Below are positions 16,782 through 27,431 of a DNA stretch of 64,000 bases, piece after piece. Position 1 is the first letter of the stretch. The number at the start of each line of letters is the position of its first letter. The notes under the pieces are model-generated. The model saw only the letters and a list, made by a program, of their open reading frames with translations. It did not search any database and was not told the DNA's origin. The stretch comes from Porphyromonas endodontalis ATCC 35406 (lineage in GTDB: Bacteria; Bacteroidota; Bacteroidia; Bacteroidales; Porphyromonadaceae), in assembly GCF_000174815.1 (NCBI RefSeq), contig NZ_ACNN01000014.1, forward strand, positions 1 through 64,000. Direction: 5' to 3'. Both the position numbers and the translations under genes were made by a program.

Positions 16782-17441
16782 CTACCTCTTCGTGCAGCGG
16801 AAGGTCGCAACGGAGCAGGGTGCCTTGACTTCTACCTCGGAGCCATAGAGTGCGGTGAGTCGCTCGTGAAACTCCGTAGGGGTGAAGTAGGGCGGCATAA
16901 AGAAGCCCTTCTTTTCTAGGATATTGCGTGCGAACCAATCTGCCACGGGGCGCATCCCTTTTACATATAGGCATCCAAAGAAAATCCCTCCGGGCTTTAG
17001 TACGCGATACATTTCGCTAAGGGCACGCTCCTTATCGGGGAAGACATGGATCCCATTCATGGATAGTACGGCATCGAAGGAGGCATCCTCAAAGGGGAGG
17101 GCACCTACATCGCCTTGTACTAACTCTAGATTGTGGGGTATTTTTCCGTTGTAGCGAGCACGCGTAATCTCCAGCATCTGGGGGGAGTAGTCAAGTCCAA
17201 CGATATGGGCTTGCTTGAGCAAACTATATTTTTGATGGGTGAATACGGCAGTGCCTATGGGTACGTCAAGGAGTTTCCCCGAGAAGTCGTCGGGGAGTGT
17301 AGCGAGTACTTCGCGTGCTATTTGATTGTCGTCTGTGTGCCAAATACCATGCATATAGAGCCACGACCACCAGCGTCGCCCCGTAAGGACATCGTCGTAT
17401 CGATTCATCAGCTTGGCATAGGCGTTCTTTTGATTGCTCAT
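16782..17441 (-). CDS. Class I SAM-dependent methyltransferase
   Basis: A 219-residue methyltransferase of the Methyltransf_11 type. Motif I is LLDVPIGTAVFT, motif II VGLDYSPQML, then LVQGDVGALPFEDASFDAVLS-type motifs IV/V and the post-motif LKPGGIFFGC. Motif I has Pro-Ile where most family members have Gly-Cys. The substrate cannot be told from sequence; it resembles UbiE/small-molecule enzymes. The frame stays open to 17645, overlapping the divergent nrdA start, but the ATG at 17441 (MSNQKNAYAKLM) gives the natural length. It is divergent from nrdA and convergent with the small membrane protein. Confidence 0.8.
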   Translation of the reverse strand: MSNQKNAYAKLMNRYDDVLTGRRWWSWLYMHGIWHTDDNQIAREVLATLPDDFSGKLLDVPIGTAVFTHQKYSLLKQAHIVGLDYSPQMLEITRARYNGKIPHNLELVQGDVGALPFEDASFDAVLSMNGIHVFPDKERALSEMYRVLKPGGIFFGCLYVKGMRPVADWFARNILEKKGFFMPPYFTPTEFHERLTALYGSEVEVKAPCSVATFRCTKR

Positions 17442-17588
17442 GGATTTTCTTCCATTTATTTCTACCGCAATAGTACTTGATTTCCCACAATGCTGCAATA
17501 CCCACATCGCGTTATAGGAGGCTGTTTTATATTCTTTCTTTTTATGTAGCGATAGATTTTGTCTATACGAGGAGGGGGTAGTTAGAAG

Positions 17589-17596
17589 TACCTTTG
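17589..17596 (+). promoter_or_regulatory. -7 element upstream of nrdA
   Basis: TACCTTTG, exact consensus, 23 bases before the nrdA ATG. The nearest TTTG (17558-17561) is too far for a standard -33 box. No NrdR-box pair was recognised. Confidence 0.55.
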
Positions 17597-17618
17597 TTAC
17601 AAATATAGGACCCATTCG

Positions 17619-20123
17619 ATGAAGATAATTAAGCGAAATAAGCAAGTCGAATCTTTCTCTGTGGAGAAGATTAAGAATGCTCTACGTAGAGCATTCCGAG
17701 CTACCGAAACACGTGTTACCCCAGCTGAGCTTAATGCTCTGTGCGAAAGCATCCTTACGGAGATTGGCTCTCCCGAAGCTGTTGAGGTAGAAATGGTGCA
17801 AGACATTGTAGAAACACGCTTGATGGCTAGTGGCTACTATAAGGTGGCTAAGGCTTATATCCTCTATCGAACGAAGCACAGCGAAGCGCGTGAGGTGATC
17901 AATCGCTTCCGCCACTATATTGCCGATGAGGAGGTGATCTCCCTACTCAAAGAGCTGCAAGAGCAGTACACGGGGGCGGCTTATGCTTTGGACCTCCTCT
18001 ATGCCAAGTTTTATGCCTTCTACAAAGAGGGGGCAGAGCCGTTGCAGATGCTCACCAAGGCTGCTGTGGAGTTGATTACCCCCGAGGCTCCCAAATGGGA
18101 GTTTATAGCGGCACGGTTCCTAGGGTTAGAGCTGCGTAAGGGCTTAGAAAAAGTGGAAGAGAAGTACCATCTATCGGGCTTTTATGCAAAAATAAAGTTC
18201 CTCACAGAAGAGGGGCTTTATGGGCGTTATATCCTAGAGCATTACACCAAAGAGGAGATTGACGAGCTCGCCAAAGTAATAGACAATAGCCGTAGCAACC
18301 TCTTAACCTATAGTAGTTTACATCTTATTGCCAAGCGATACCTAATTCACTCTAGCGACCATATTATACTAGAGAGTCCCCAAGAGATGTTTATGGGTAT
18401 TGCCATGCACCTTGCCATGCCCGAGCGGCATAGAGTGCAATGGGCAACCAAGATTTACGATATTCTCTCCCAACTGAAGGTGACTATGGCAACGCCCACG
18501 ATGAGCAATGCCCGTAAGCCCCTTAGTCAGCTCTCAAGTTGTTTTATTGATGTGATGCCGGATAATCTTATCGGTATCTACCGCACGATAGACAACTTTG
18601 CCCAAGTCTCTAAGTACGGAGGTGGCATGGGTATTTACCTGGGTAAAGTGCGTGCCGTAGGGAGCGATATACGTGGCTTTAAGGGTGTGGCAGGCGGAGT
18701 GCTCAAGTGGGTGAAGCTCGCCAATGATACCGCCATTGCAGTGGATCAGTTGGGCGTGCGCCAAGGCTCTGTTGCCCTCTACCTTGATATATGGCATCGA
18801 GATATGCCCGAGTTCCTCCAGATTCGTACCAATAATGGGGATGACCGCATGAAGGCACATGATGTATTCCCCGGTGTTTGTATTCCGGATCTCTTTTGGC
18901 AGCAGCTGGAAGAAGACCCCAATAGCACGTGGTACATGCTCTGCCCTCACGAGGTGCTTTCGGTTAAGGGGTATGCTCTCGAAGACTATTGGGGCGATGA
19001 GTGGACGCGCCGCTACAGGGAGTGCTTGCAAGACAGCCGATTGGCCAAACGCCCCATTGCCATCAAAGATATGCTGCGCCTTATCATCAAGAGTGCAGTA
19101 GAGACGGGTACTCCCTTCATATTCAACAGGGATACAGTGAACCGCATGAATCCCAACGGCCATTGCGGTATCGTCTATTGCTCCAATCTCTGTAGCGAGA
19201 TTGCCCAATCGCAGAGCGAGATCCGCCTCAAGCAGCAAACCGTAGTGCTGGAGGAGGGCGAAGAGGTGGTTATAGAGAAGACCATTGCCGGCGATTTCGT
19301 AGTCTGCAATTTGGCGTCTCTCGTATTGGGGAATATTGATACGGAGAGTGCAACCGAGTTGCGAGACACGGTGCATACCATCGTGCGCGCGCTTGACAAC
19401 GTGATCGATCTCAACTTCTACCCCATCCCCTATGCCGAGATTACCAATCTAAAGATGCGCCCTATCGGGTTGGGTAGTAGCGGCTATCACCATCTACTTG
19501 CTAAGCGCGGTATTGCTTGGGAGAGCCAAGAGCACCTCAGCTTTATGGATAAGCTATACGAGCAAATCAACTACTATGCGATAGAGGCTTCATCTCTCCT
19601 CGCTGCCGAGAAGGGGCAATATGCTCGCTTTGCGGGGAGTGATTGGCAAACGGGGCAATACTTTGCAAAGCGCAACTACACGAGCGAACGATGGCAAAAA
19701 CTTGCCGCACAGGTGGCCGAGTTGGGTATGCGCAACGCCTACCTCATGGCTATTGCTCCCACAAGTTCGACCTCTATCATTGCCGGTACAACGGCTGGTA
19801 TCGACCCCATTATGAACCGCTTCTTCCTCGAAGAAAAGAAGGGTTCGATTGTGCCTCGTGTGGCTCCGGATCTCTCCGACGAGACCTTCTGGCTCTACAA
19901 AACAGCACATCAGATCGATCAGAAATGGGTGGTGGATGCAGCCGGTATTCGTCAGCGCCACCTCGATCAGTCCCAGAGCGTCAATCTCTACATAACTCAA
20001 GATATTACCTTTGGGGGCATCCGCGATCTCTACCTCCGTGCGTGGCACGAGGGAGTAAAGACCCTCTACTATATCCGCAGTCTCGCTCTAGAAGTGGAGG
20101 CGTGCGAAACCTGTTCGGCTTAA
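17619..20123 (+). CDS. nrdA: Ribonucleoside-diphosphate reductase alpha subunit (class Ia)
   Basis: Large subunit of aerobic ribonucleotide reductase, making dNDPs. The 834-residue protein starts with an ATP-cone (residues ~1-95, KIIKRNKQVESFSVEKIK), the dATP-sensing allosteric domain. Catalytic cysteines are Cys308 in LSSCFID (redox pair) and Cys525 in NLCSEI (thiyl radical; N-x-C-x-E motif). The C-terminal tail CETCSA carries the shuttle cysteine pair that thioredoxin reduces. nrdB follows after 36 bases, so they form an operon with a terminator behind nrdB. Confidence 0.96.
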   Translation: MKIIKRNKQVESFSVEKIKNALRRAFRATETRVTPAELNALCESILTEIGSPEAVEVEMVQDIVETRLMASGYYKVAKAYILYRTKHSEAREVINRFRHYIADEEVISLLKELQEQYTGAAYALDLLYAKFYAFYKEGAEPLQMLTKAAVELITPEAPKWEFIAARFLGLELRKGLEKVEEKYHLSGFYAKIKFLTEEGLYGRYILEHYTKEEIDELAKVIDNSRSNLLTYSSLHLIAKRYLIHSSDHIILESPQEMFMGIAMHLAMPERHRVQWATKIYDILSQLKVTMATPTMSNARKPLSQLSSCFIDVMPDNLIGIYRTIDNFAQVSKYGGGMGIYLGKVRAVGSDIRGFKGVAGGVLKWVKLANDTAIAVDQLGVRQGSVALYLDIWHRDMPEFLQIRTNNGDDRMKAHDVFPGVCIPDLFWQQLEEDPNSTWYMLCPHEVLSVKGYALEDYWGDEWTRRYRECLQDSRLAKRPIAIKDMLRLIIKSAVETGTPFIFNRDTVNRMNPNGHCGIVYCSNLCSEIAQSQSEIRLKQQTVVLEEGEEVVIEKTIAGDFVVCNLASLVLGNIDTESATELRDTVHTIVRALDNVIDLNFYPIPYAEITNLKMRPIGLGSSGYHHLLAKRGIAWESQEHLSFMDKLYEQINYYAIEASSLLAAEKGQYARFAGSDWQTGQYFAKRNYTSERWQKLAAQVAELGMRNAYLMAIAPTSSTSIIAGTTAGIDPIMNRFFLEEKKGSIVPRVAPDLSDETFWLYKTAHQIDQKWVVDAAGIRQRHLDQSQSVNLYITQDITFGGIRDLYLRAWHEGVKTLYYIRSLALEVEACETCSA

Positions 20124-20159
20124 CAAATCCTTTCCTCTTACATAAATACACACCCTCTT

Positions 20160-21200
20160 ATGGATCTCAAAAAGAAGGCTCTCTTTAATGAGCATGGCGA
20201 TATAGAGCTCTCGAAGCGTCGGCTCATCAATGGCAATACGACCAACCTAAACGACTTCAACAACATAAAGTACCCGTGGGTATCGAATTGGTACCGCACG
20301 GCAATGAATAACTTCTGGATCCCCGAGGAGATTAACCTCAGTCAGGATGTCAAAGACTATCGTATTTTGAGCAAAGCCGAGAAGACGGCCTACGACAAGA
20401 TACTCTCGTTTTTGATTTTCCTCGATAGCATCCAGACGGCCAACCTACCCAACGTAGGAGAATACATTACGGCCAATGAGGTAAACCTTTGCCTTACGAT
20501 CCAAGCCTTTCAAGAGGCGGTTCACTCGCAGAGTTACAGCTATATGCTCGATACGATCTGTTCGCCTGAGGAGCGTACTTCCATCCTATACCAGTGGCGC
20601 GACGACGAGCATCTCCTGCGCAGAAATAAGTTCATAGGGGATATATACAACGACTTCCAGCTCCACAAGACTCCCGATCAACTTGCGCGTACGATGGTCG
20701 CAAACTATATCCTCGAAGGGGTCTATTTCTACTCGGGATTTATGTTCTTCTACAACCTCGGTCGCATGGGTAAGATGCCGGGTTCGGTGCAGGAGATTCG
20801 CTACATCAACCGCGATGAGAATACCCACCTGTGGCTCTTCCGCTCTATGATACTAGAGCTAAGGCGAGAGCAACCCGAGCTATTCACGCCCGAGCGTGAG
20901 GCGGAGTTCTTAGAGATGATTCGGGAGGGTGCTTTGCAAGAGATCGCTTGGGGTAAGTACGTAATTGGCGACGAGATAGAAGGGCTTACCTCGCAAATGG
21001 TGAGTGACTATATTATGTATCTAGCAAATTTGCGTAGTGCCAATTTGGGTCTTGGGGTGATATTCCCGGGGCACGAAGAGGAACCTGCGAGCATGAGTTG
21101 GGTATCGCAGTACAGCAATTCGAACCTAATTAAAACTGACTTCTTCGAGGCAAAGCCGAGTGCTTATGCCAAGAGTGCTTCCATAGAAGACGACCTCTAA
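20160..21200 (+). CDS. nrdB: Ribonucleoside-diphosphate reductase beta subunit (class Ia)
   Basis: Radical-generating small subunit, 346 residues, ferritin-like fold. Metal ligands and radical site are visible in EAVHSQSYSY: Glu119, His122, and Tyr126, which aligns with E. coli Tyr122 (EAIHSRSY). The retained Tyr argues for a tyrosyl-radical enzyme and against the Tyr-less class Ic. Further ligands lie in FLDSIQTANLP and in the second EXXH segment (RDENTHLWLF). It partners NrdA encoded just upstream. Confidence 0.95.
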   Translation: MDLKKKALFNEHGDIELSKRRLINGNTTNLNDFNNIKYPWVSNWYRTAMNNFWIPEEINLSQDVKDYRILSKAEKTAYDKILSFLIFLDSIQTANLPNVGEYITANEVNLCLTIQAFQEAVHSQSYSYMLDTICSPEERTSILYQWRDDEHLLRRNKFIGDIYNDFQLHKTPDQLARTMVANYILEGVYFYSGFMFFYNLGRMGKMPGSVQEIRYINRDENTHLWLFRSMILELRREQPELFTPEREAEFLEMIREGALQEIAWGKYVIGDEIEGLTSQMVSDYIMYLANLRSANLGLGVIFPGHEEEPASMSWVSQYSNSNLIKTDFFEAKPSAYAKSASIEDDL

Positions 21201-21321
21201 TCCCTGAGGCTACCGCCGGCGAGGCTCTTCCGCTCACAAAGGATCACTGCCCTCTTGCCGGCATTGTAGCTCCGAGAGACCCTATATTTCGTTTTTTATA
21301 AGTGTGTCTTGGCACACAAAA

Positions 21322-21358
21322 AGCCCACTAAAGGATTTCCTCTAGTGGGCTATGTTTT
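21322..21358. terminator. Bidirectional terminator between nrdB and gcvP
   Basis: 14-bp near-perfect stem AGCCCACTAAAGGA / TCCTCTAGTGGGCT (21322-21335, 21338-21351), preceded by AAAAA and followed by TATGTTTT, between convergent genes. Confidence 0.88.
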
Positions 21359-21411
21359 ATAGATTCTCTCCCTACTTTATGTGGTAAAGTAGGGGAGAAA
21401 GCGGGATAGAA

Positions 21412-24303
21412 TTACTTGCCTTGCTCCTCTTTGAGCTTCGCAAAGAACTCATTGCAAGCGCACATGGTGGGCACGAGGTTGCGGTCACCGTAGCCGTTAT
21501 CTACACGAGCTACATTGATCCAGAACTTATTATCCTGCAAGAAGGGGAGGGCAAAAGCGGCCTTCTGGCGCGAATAGCTGTGCTTCCACTCGTCAGCCAC
21601 AATTTCGTATTGGGGGTGAGGAGCATTCTTGAGCACGTTGTCTTCCTTATCAGCCTTACCTTGGGCGATCTCTTGAGCCTCTTGGTAGATGCAATCCATT
21701 ACCTCACAGAAGCGGTCGAGTTCGGCCTTGCTTTCGCTCTCGGTAGGCTCTACCATAAGCGTACCGTGTACGGGGAAAGAGAGCGTAGGAGCGTGGTAGC
21801 CAAAGTCCATCAGGCGCTTGGCGATATCGTTTTCATCTACTCCGGTCTCTTCTTTTACCTTGCGGCACTCTAAGATGAGCTCGTGCCCAACGCGTCCCGT
21901 AGCACCGGTATAGACGATGCCGTAGGTGTCTTTGAAGCGTGATGCCATGTAGTTGGCATTGAGGATTGCTATAGCGGTAGCTTCACGAAGTCCTTCAATA
22001 CCGAGGAGACGAATGTAGCTGTAGGTAATCACCTGTACCCCTGCTGAGCCGTAGGGTGCTGCGGATACTTGGTTGCTGCCATCGCCAAAGCGAACTACAT
22101 GCTTGGGGAGATGAGGAGCGAGGTGGGCGCGTACGCAGATAGGACCTACACCGGGGCCACCACCACCGTGGGGGATAGCGAAGGTCTTATGTAGGTTGAG
22201 GTGGCATACGTCCGCCCCGATGAAGCCGGGATTGGTATAGCCTACCTGGGCATTCATGTTGGCTCCGTCCATATAAACCTGTCCGCCACAGTCGTGGATA
22301 CGTTGGCACAAGTCTATAATATTGGTCTCGAAGATACCGTGGGTACTGGGGTAGGTAATCATCATGGCTGCGATCTGATCCTTGTGGGCTTCGGTCTGTA
22401 CCATAAAGTCGTCCCAGTCCACATTACCACGCTCGTCAGTCTTTACAATTACGGTCTTATAGCCGCATTGTACGGCACTTGCAGGGTTTGTTCCGTGGGC
22501 AGATGCCGGTAAGATCACTACATCACGATGCCCCTGCCCGATGCTTTCGAGATAAGTGCGGATGGTGCGTAGTCCTGTGTACTCGCCACTTGCACCCGAG
22601 TTGGGTTGGAGAGACGTTGCGTCGAAGCCTGTGATCTTAGCGAGGTATTCGGCAAGGTTGTCGAGCATTTCGGTATATCCCTCTACCTGATCTTCGGGAG
22701 CGTAGGGGTGGATATTGGCGAAGTAGGGGTTGCTGAGGGCAAAGAGTTCGCTTGCGGCATTGAGTTTCATAGTACACGAACCGAGCGAAATCATAGAGTG
22801 TGCAAGCGAAATATCCTTGCGGTCAAGGCGTTTGATATAACGCATTAGCTCCGTTTCTGTGTGGTAGCTGTTGAATACCTCGTGCTGTAAGAAGTCGCTT
22901 GTGCGTTGCCACTTCTTATCCACATAGAGCGTATCTTGGGGTACATTGTCCACTTCGGGTGCCTCTTTGCCGGCAGCCTCTGCAAAAACGTAACCGAGCA
23001 CACCCAAGTCGGAGGGTAGGGTGGTTTCGTCAATGCTGATACCTACACAAGTGCAGCACGTGAAGTAGCGAAGGTTGATGCGGCAGTCGAGAGCAACCTC
23101 ACGAAGTCGCTCCATGCTTACCCCCTCGGGTAGCCCAATGATAAGGGTATCGAAGTAGTCTTTGTTGTACTGCTTGTAGCCCAACTTCTCGAGCATTGCA
23201 GCCAAATAGCCGGCATAGCTATGGATGCGGCGAGCAATGTTTCTGAGCCCTTCGGCACCATGATATACGGCATAGAATCCGCTCATCGTGGCAAGGAGAG
23301 CCTGTGCTGTACAGATATTTGAGGTCGCTTTTTCGCGTTTGATGTGTTGCTCACGGGTCTGGAGTGCCAAGCGGTAAGCGGGGTGCCCGTAAGCATCCTT
23401 AGAGATACCAATGATACGCCCGGGTATCTCGCGTTTGTATTCCATACGGCAAGCCAAGTAACCGGCAGAGGGACCGCCGAAGTACATGGGGATACCAAAG
23501 CGTTGAGCCGAGCCGAAAACAACGTCAGCGCCCCACTCTCCGGGAGGGGTGAGCATCACGAGGCTCATAAGGTCGGCAGCAACTGCAACCGTAGATCCAT
23601 TGGCCTTGGCTTTGGCTACAAAGTCTTCGTAGTTGTTGATGGCTCCTACCGAGTCGGGGTATTGTATGATAACACCAAAAATATCGGGGGTGAACTCAAG
23701 AGTTTGGTAGTCTCCCACCACGAGTTTCATCCCTTGGGGTTCTACACGTGTGCGGATTACAGCTTGCGTGGTCTCAAATACGCGCTTATCCACAAAGATG
23801 GTATTTGCTCCGGCTTTTACTTGCGCACGGCTACGTTCGTTGAAAAGCAGCATGGCAGTCTCGGCTCCGGCTGTTGCTTCGTCGAGGAGCGAGCAATTGG
23901 TAAGAGGGAGTGATGTAAGTTCGCTGATAACCGTTTGGAAGTTGAAAAGCGCCTCAAGGCGTCCCTGCGAAACTTCCGCCTGATAGGGGGTGTAGGAGGT
24001 GTACCAAACGGGGTTCTCGAGCACGTTGCGCTGGATAGGAGCCGGAGTAACTGTGTCGTACCACCCCTGACCTATATAAGAAGTGAAGGGTTTGTTCTTA
24101 GAGGCAAGCTCGGCAAGATGCTCTGCAAGCTCTCGCTCCGTCATGGCTTCGGGGATATCAATCTGCTCCTTGAGAAAAATATTCTCGGGGTAGACTTGGT
24201 GCATGAGTTCGTCTACAGACTTTACGCCAACGGCCGCAAGCATCTCGGGTAAATCCTTGTCGGAAATACCCATGTGCCGCGTAGAAAACTTATTCGTATC
24301 CAT
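21412..24303 (-). CDS. gcvP: Glycine dehydrogenase (decarboxylating), P protein
   Basis: PLP-dependent P protein of the glycine cleavage system, 963 residues, in which the alpha and beta halves found as GcvPA/GcvPB in some bacteria are fused. The PLP lysine lies in NLHKTFAIPHGGGGPGVGP. It releases CO2 from glycine and passes the aminomethyl group to lipoyl GcvH. gcvT and gcvH are not adjacent. It lies last in a minus-strand run rsmG-MBL-gcvP, 113 bases after the MBL gene, with no clear promoter or glycine riboswitch in that gap. Confidence 0.96.
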   Translation of the reverse strand: MDTNKFSTRHMGISDKDLPEMLAAVGVKSVDELMHQVYPENIFLKEQIDIPEAMTERELAEHLAELASKNKPFTSYIGQGWYDTVTPAPIQRNVLENPVWYTSYTPYQAEVSQGRLEALFNFQTVISELTSLPLTNCSLLDEATAGAETAMLLFNERSRAQVKAGANTIFVDKRVFETTQAVIRTRVEPQGMKLVVGDYQTLEFTPDIFGVIIQYPDSVGAINNYEDFVAKAKANGSTVAVAADLMSLVMLTPPGEWGADVVFGSAQRFGIPMYFGGPSAGYLACRMEYKREIPGRIIGISKDAYGHPAYRLALQTREQHIKREKATSNICTAQALLATMSGFYAVYHGAEGLRNIARRIHSYAGYLAAMLEKLGYKQYNKDYFDTLIIGLPEGVSMERLREVALDCRINLRYFTCCTCVGISIDETTLPSDLGVLGYVFAEAAGKEAPEVDNVPQDTLYVDKKWQRTSDFLQHEVFNSYHTETELMRYIKRLDRKDISLAHSMISLGSCTMKLNAASELFALSNPYFANIHPYAPEDQVEGYTEMLDNLAEYLAKITGFDATSLQPNSGASGEYTGLRTIRTYLESIGQGHRDVVILPASAHGTNPASAVQCGYKTVIVKTDERGNVDWDDFMVQTEAHKDQIAAMMITYPSTHGIFETNIIDLCQRIHDCGGQVYMDGANMNAQVGYTNPGFIGADVCHLNLHKTFAIPHGGGGPGVGPICVRAHLAPHLPKHVVRFGDGSNQVSAAPYGSAGVQVITYSYIRLLGIEGLREATAIAILNANYMASRFKDTYGIVYTGATGRVGHELILECRKVKEETGVDENDIAKRLMDFGYHAPTLSFPVHGTLMVEPTESESKAELDRFCEVMDCIYQEAQEIAQGKADKEDNVLKNAPHPQYEIVADEWKHSYSRQKAAFALPFLQDNKFWINVARVDNGYGDRNLVPTMCACNEFFAKLKEEQGK

Positions 24304-24416
24304 ACTGACTATTATGATTTAGAGTTTTTATTTTCTTGAGGACGAGTCACGGTGTACTCGGTGTTGTGGGGTGGGATATAACCTCTTCTCCATGGCTGCT
24401 TTCTAATCTATGGGCT

Positions 24417-25070
24417 TTATTGAATATAGCTATTCGCCCTCCGCTCAAAACCTATGGTGCTCTGAGGTCCATGCCCCGAGTAGACAATGGTATCGTCGTC
24501 AAGGGGCATCAGCTGCGTTTTTATACTATTGATAAGAGTGGTATAGCTCCCTCCCGGTAGGTCGGTACGCCCTATGTCTCCTCCGGCAAAGAGTACATCG
24601 CCGGCGAATAGGAGGTGTTGTTGGGGTTCGTAAAAGGCTACATGCCCCGGAGTGTGACCCGGTACGAAAAGGACTTCTAGGAGAGTCTCTCCCAGCTTTA
24701 GTCTATCGCCCGTCTCAAAAGGCTGGTAGGGGAGGTCGTGGCGCTCGGGCATGGGGGGCATTCCAAACGCACGCATTTGCTCCTCAAAGGGGGGCATCTT
24801 CTCTATCTCTACACGGTGAGCGCGAGGGGTGAGACCCCACTTTTGGGCAGCAAAGGGAACGCCCCAAACGTGGTCGAAATGCAGGTGAGTCGCGATGAGT
24901 AGGGTGGGGGTGGCATTGAGCTCTTCTACCTTAGAAGAGAGTATATTTTCTTCGGCAGGTACCATGCAACCGCAGTCTATAATAGCAGCTTCTCGGGTTG
25001 CTTTATCAACCAAGAGGTAGGTATTAACCTGTACGAAATTGAAGCTGAAGGTATGTACTTCTAAAGCCAT
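24417..25070 (-). CDS. MBL-fold metallohydrolase (glyoxalase II-like)
   Basis: A 217-residue metallo-beta-lactamase-fold hydrolase. Zinc ligands: THLHFDHVWG (the HxHxDH motif), HTPGHV, the bridging Asp in FAGDVLF, and a C-terminal His in YSGHGPQST. The compact size without the C-terminal helical domain of classical GloB puts it with YcbL-type glyoxalase II-like hydrolases. Substrate unknown. It starts 15 bases after rsmG ends, so they are likely co-transcribed. Confidence 0.85.
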   Translation of the reverse strand: MALEVHTFSFNFVQVNTYLLVDKATREAAIIDCGCMVPAEENILSSKVEELNATPTLLIATHLHFDHVWGVPFAAQKWGLTPRAHRVEIEKMPPFEEQMRAFGMPPMPERHDLPYQPFETGDRLKLGETLLEVLFVPGHTPGHVAFYEPQQHLLFAGDVLFAGGDIGRTDLPGGSYTTLINSIKTQLMPLDDDTIVYSGHGPQSTIGFERRANSYIQ

Positions 25071-25085
25071 AATTTTTTGAGAATA

Positions 25086-25727
25086 TTACTGCATGGGGAG
25101 GTAGAGCACGCGCTTCTCTCGGAAGTATTCATCGGAGAAGAAAGGGTAGAGATCCTCTACTATCACTCTGTTTTTGTAGGCAGTGCACTCTCCCTCTAGG
25201 TTGCCGCCTTTGAGAGCAATGATGCCGTTGGGGAGCGCATTGTGCCCTTCTCGAGAAAAAAGGTGGCGTGTGAGTTTGACCAGTTCGCCTAAGAGCATGG
25301 TAGCACGGGTGACTACAAAGTCGCACTTTTCCCGAAGCTCCTCAATACGGATATGATGTGTTGTAACATTTTGTAAACCCAAAGAGTCGGCAACAGATTG
25401 CGCAACACGTACTTTTTTGCCAATGCTATCCACGAGCGTAAACTGCACTTCGGGGAAAAGTATTGCCAGTGGGATGCCTGGGAATCCTCCTCCCGTACCT
25501 ACGTCAATTACATGACTCCCTGCCGTAAAATGCAGCATCTTTGTAACCCCGAGGGAGTGCAACACGTGGTGCATATAGAGGTTGTCTATATCCTTGCGCG
25601 AGATTACATTGATCTTGCTATTCCAGTCTGTATAAAGCTCCCAAAGAGCCGCAAACTGCTCGCGTTGTTGCTCATTTACTTCCGGAAACTTTTGGTAGAG
25701 TAATGCTAATTGCTCCTCGGGTGTCAT
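25086..25727 (-). CDS. rsmG: 16S rRNA (guanine527-N7)-methyltransferase RsmG
   Basis: Methylates G527 of 16S rRNA, near the streptomycin-sensitive decoding site. The 213-residue protein shows the SAM-binding motif DVGTGGGFPGIPLAI and the family's N-terminal LYTDWNSKINVISRKD. The frame stays open to 25787 only with a TTG start; the ATG at 25727 (MTPEEQLALL) has a -7 box 38 bases upstream and is preferred. First gene of the rsmG-MBL-gcvP run. Confidence 0.93.
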   Translation of the reverse strand: MTPEEQLALLYQKFPEVNEQQREQFAALWELYTDWNSKINVISRKDIDNLYMHHVLHSLGVTKMLHFTAGSHVIDVGTGGGFPGIPLAILFPEVQFTLVDSIGKKVRVAQSVADSLGLQNVTTHHIRIEELREKCDFVVTRATMLLGELVKLTRHLFSREGHNALPNGIIALKGGNLEGECTAYKNRVIVEDLYPFFSDEYFREKRVLYLPMQ

Positions 25728-25764
25728 TTTGCTGAATCTTGAAAGATTACTCAGATATCTACCG

Positions 25765-25772
25765 CAAATATA
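25765..25772 (-). promoter_or_regulatory. -7 element upstream of rsmG
   Basis: Minus strand reads TATATTTG, exact TAnnTTTG, 38 bases before the ATG at 25727. No properly spaced TTG. Confidence 0.5.
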
Positions 25773-27116
<1,344 letters not shown>

Positions 27117-27189
27117 GCGAGACAATAGGGTGTAGATGGCTTCGAGGTGCTGAATAGCCACGGAGCCATAACACCGATTTCTCAAGAAA

Positions 27190-27263
27190 ACTCGGAGGGA
27201 TCGTCTGTGGATAGTGCAGCTGTGCTCTACAGATGCTCATAGAGGGAGAGGATCCCTCCGAGT
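27190..27263 (+). terminator. Long structured hairpin after gapA
   Basis: Perfect 13-bp outer stem ACTCGGAGGGATC / GATCCCTCCGAGT (27190-27202, 27251-27263) encloses a 48-nt loop that can itself fold (TCTGT / ACAGA). A short CTTTGATTT tract follows. The loop is far larger than in a standard terminator, so it may also be a stability element or small RNA. Confidence 0.6.
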
Positions 27264-27431
27264 CTTTGATTTATATCGTTTGGGAGTAGGGGGTGGCAAT
27301 TGTCGCGAGAGGTGAAGGTAGAGGCGAGTCGTTTATCTCGCTTTCTTTGACTGCAGTTCCATACTCTTTTGAGCCTCCTCAAATGGTATAATAGAAGGAT
27401 TTCAAACTCTCTCATAATAGAAGCAAAGCAC
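27264..27431. other. Leader region of pheS
   Basis: Contains a -7-like TTTCTTTG at 27342-27349 (one mismatch to TAnnTTTG) and no clear -33. No attenuator leader peptide rich in Phe was seen. The frame open to 27369 begins with TTG and is not used as the start. Confidence 0.4.

Noticed and set aside
17441-17645. N-terminal extension of the methyltransferase to 17645
   Set aside because: It would overlap the nrdA start and promoter, and adds sequence not typical of the family; ATG at 17441 gives a complete domain.
18534-19376. 280-codon minus-strand frame inside nrdA
   Set aside because: Antisense to conserved nrdA motifs; protein is His/Leu-rich without recognisable features.
24304-24416. 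Glycine riboswitch before gcvP
   Set aside because: The 113-base gap shows no conserved glycine-aptamer core or tandem structure, and no TAnnTTTG box.
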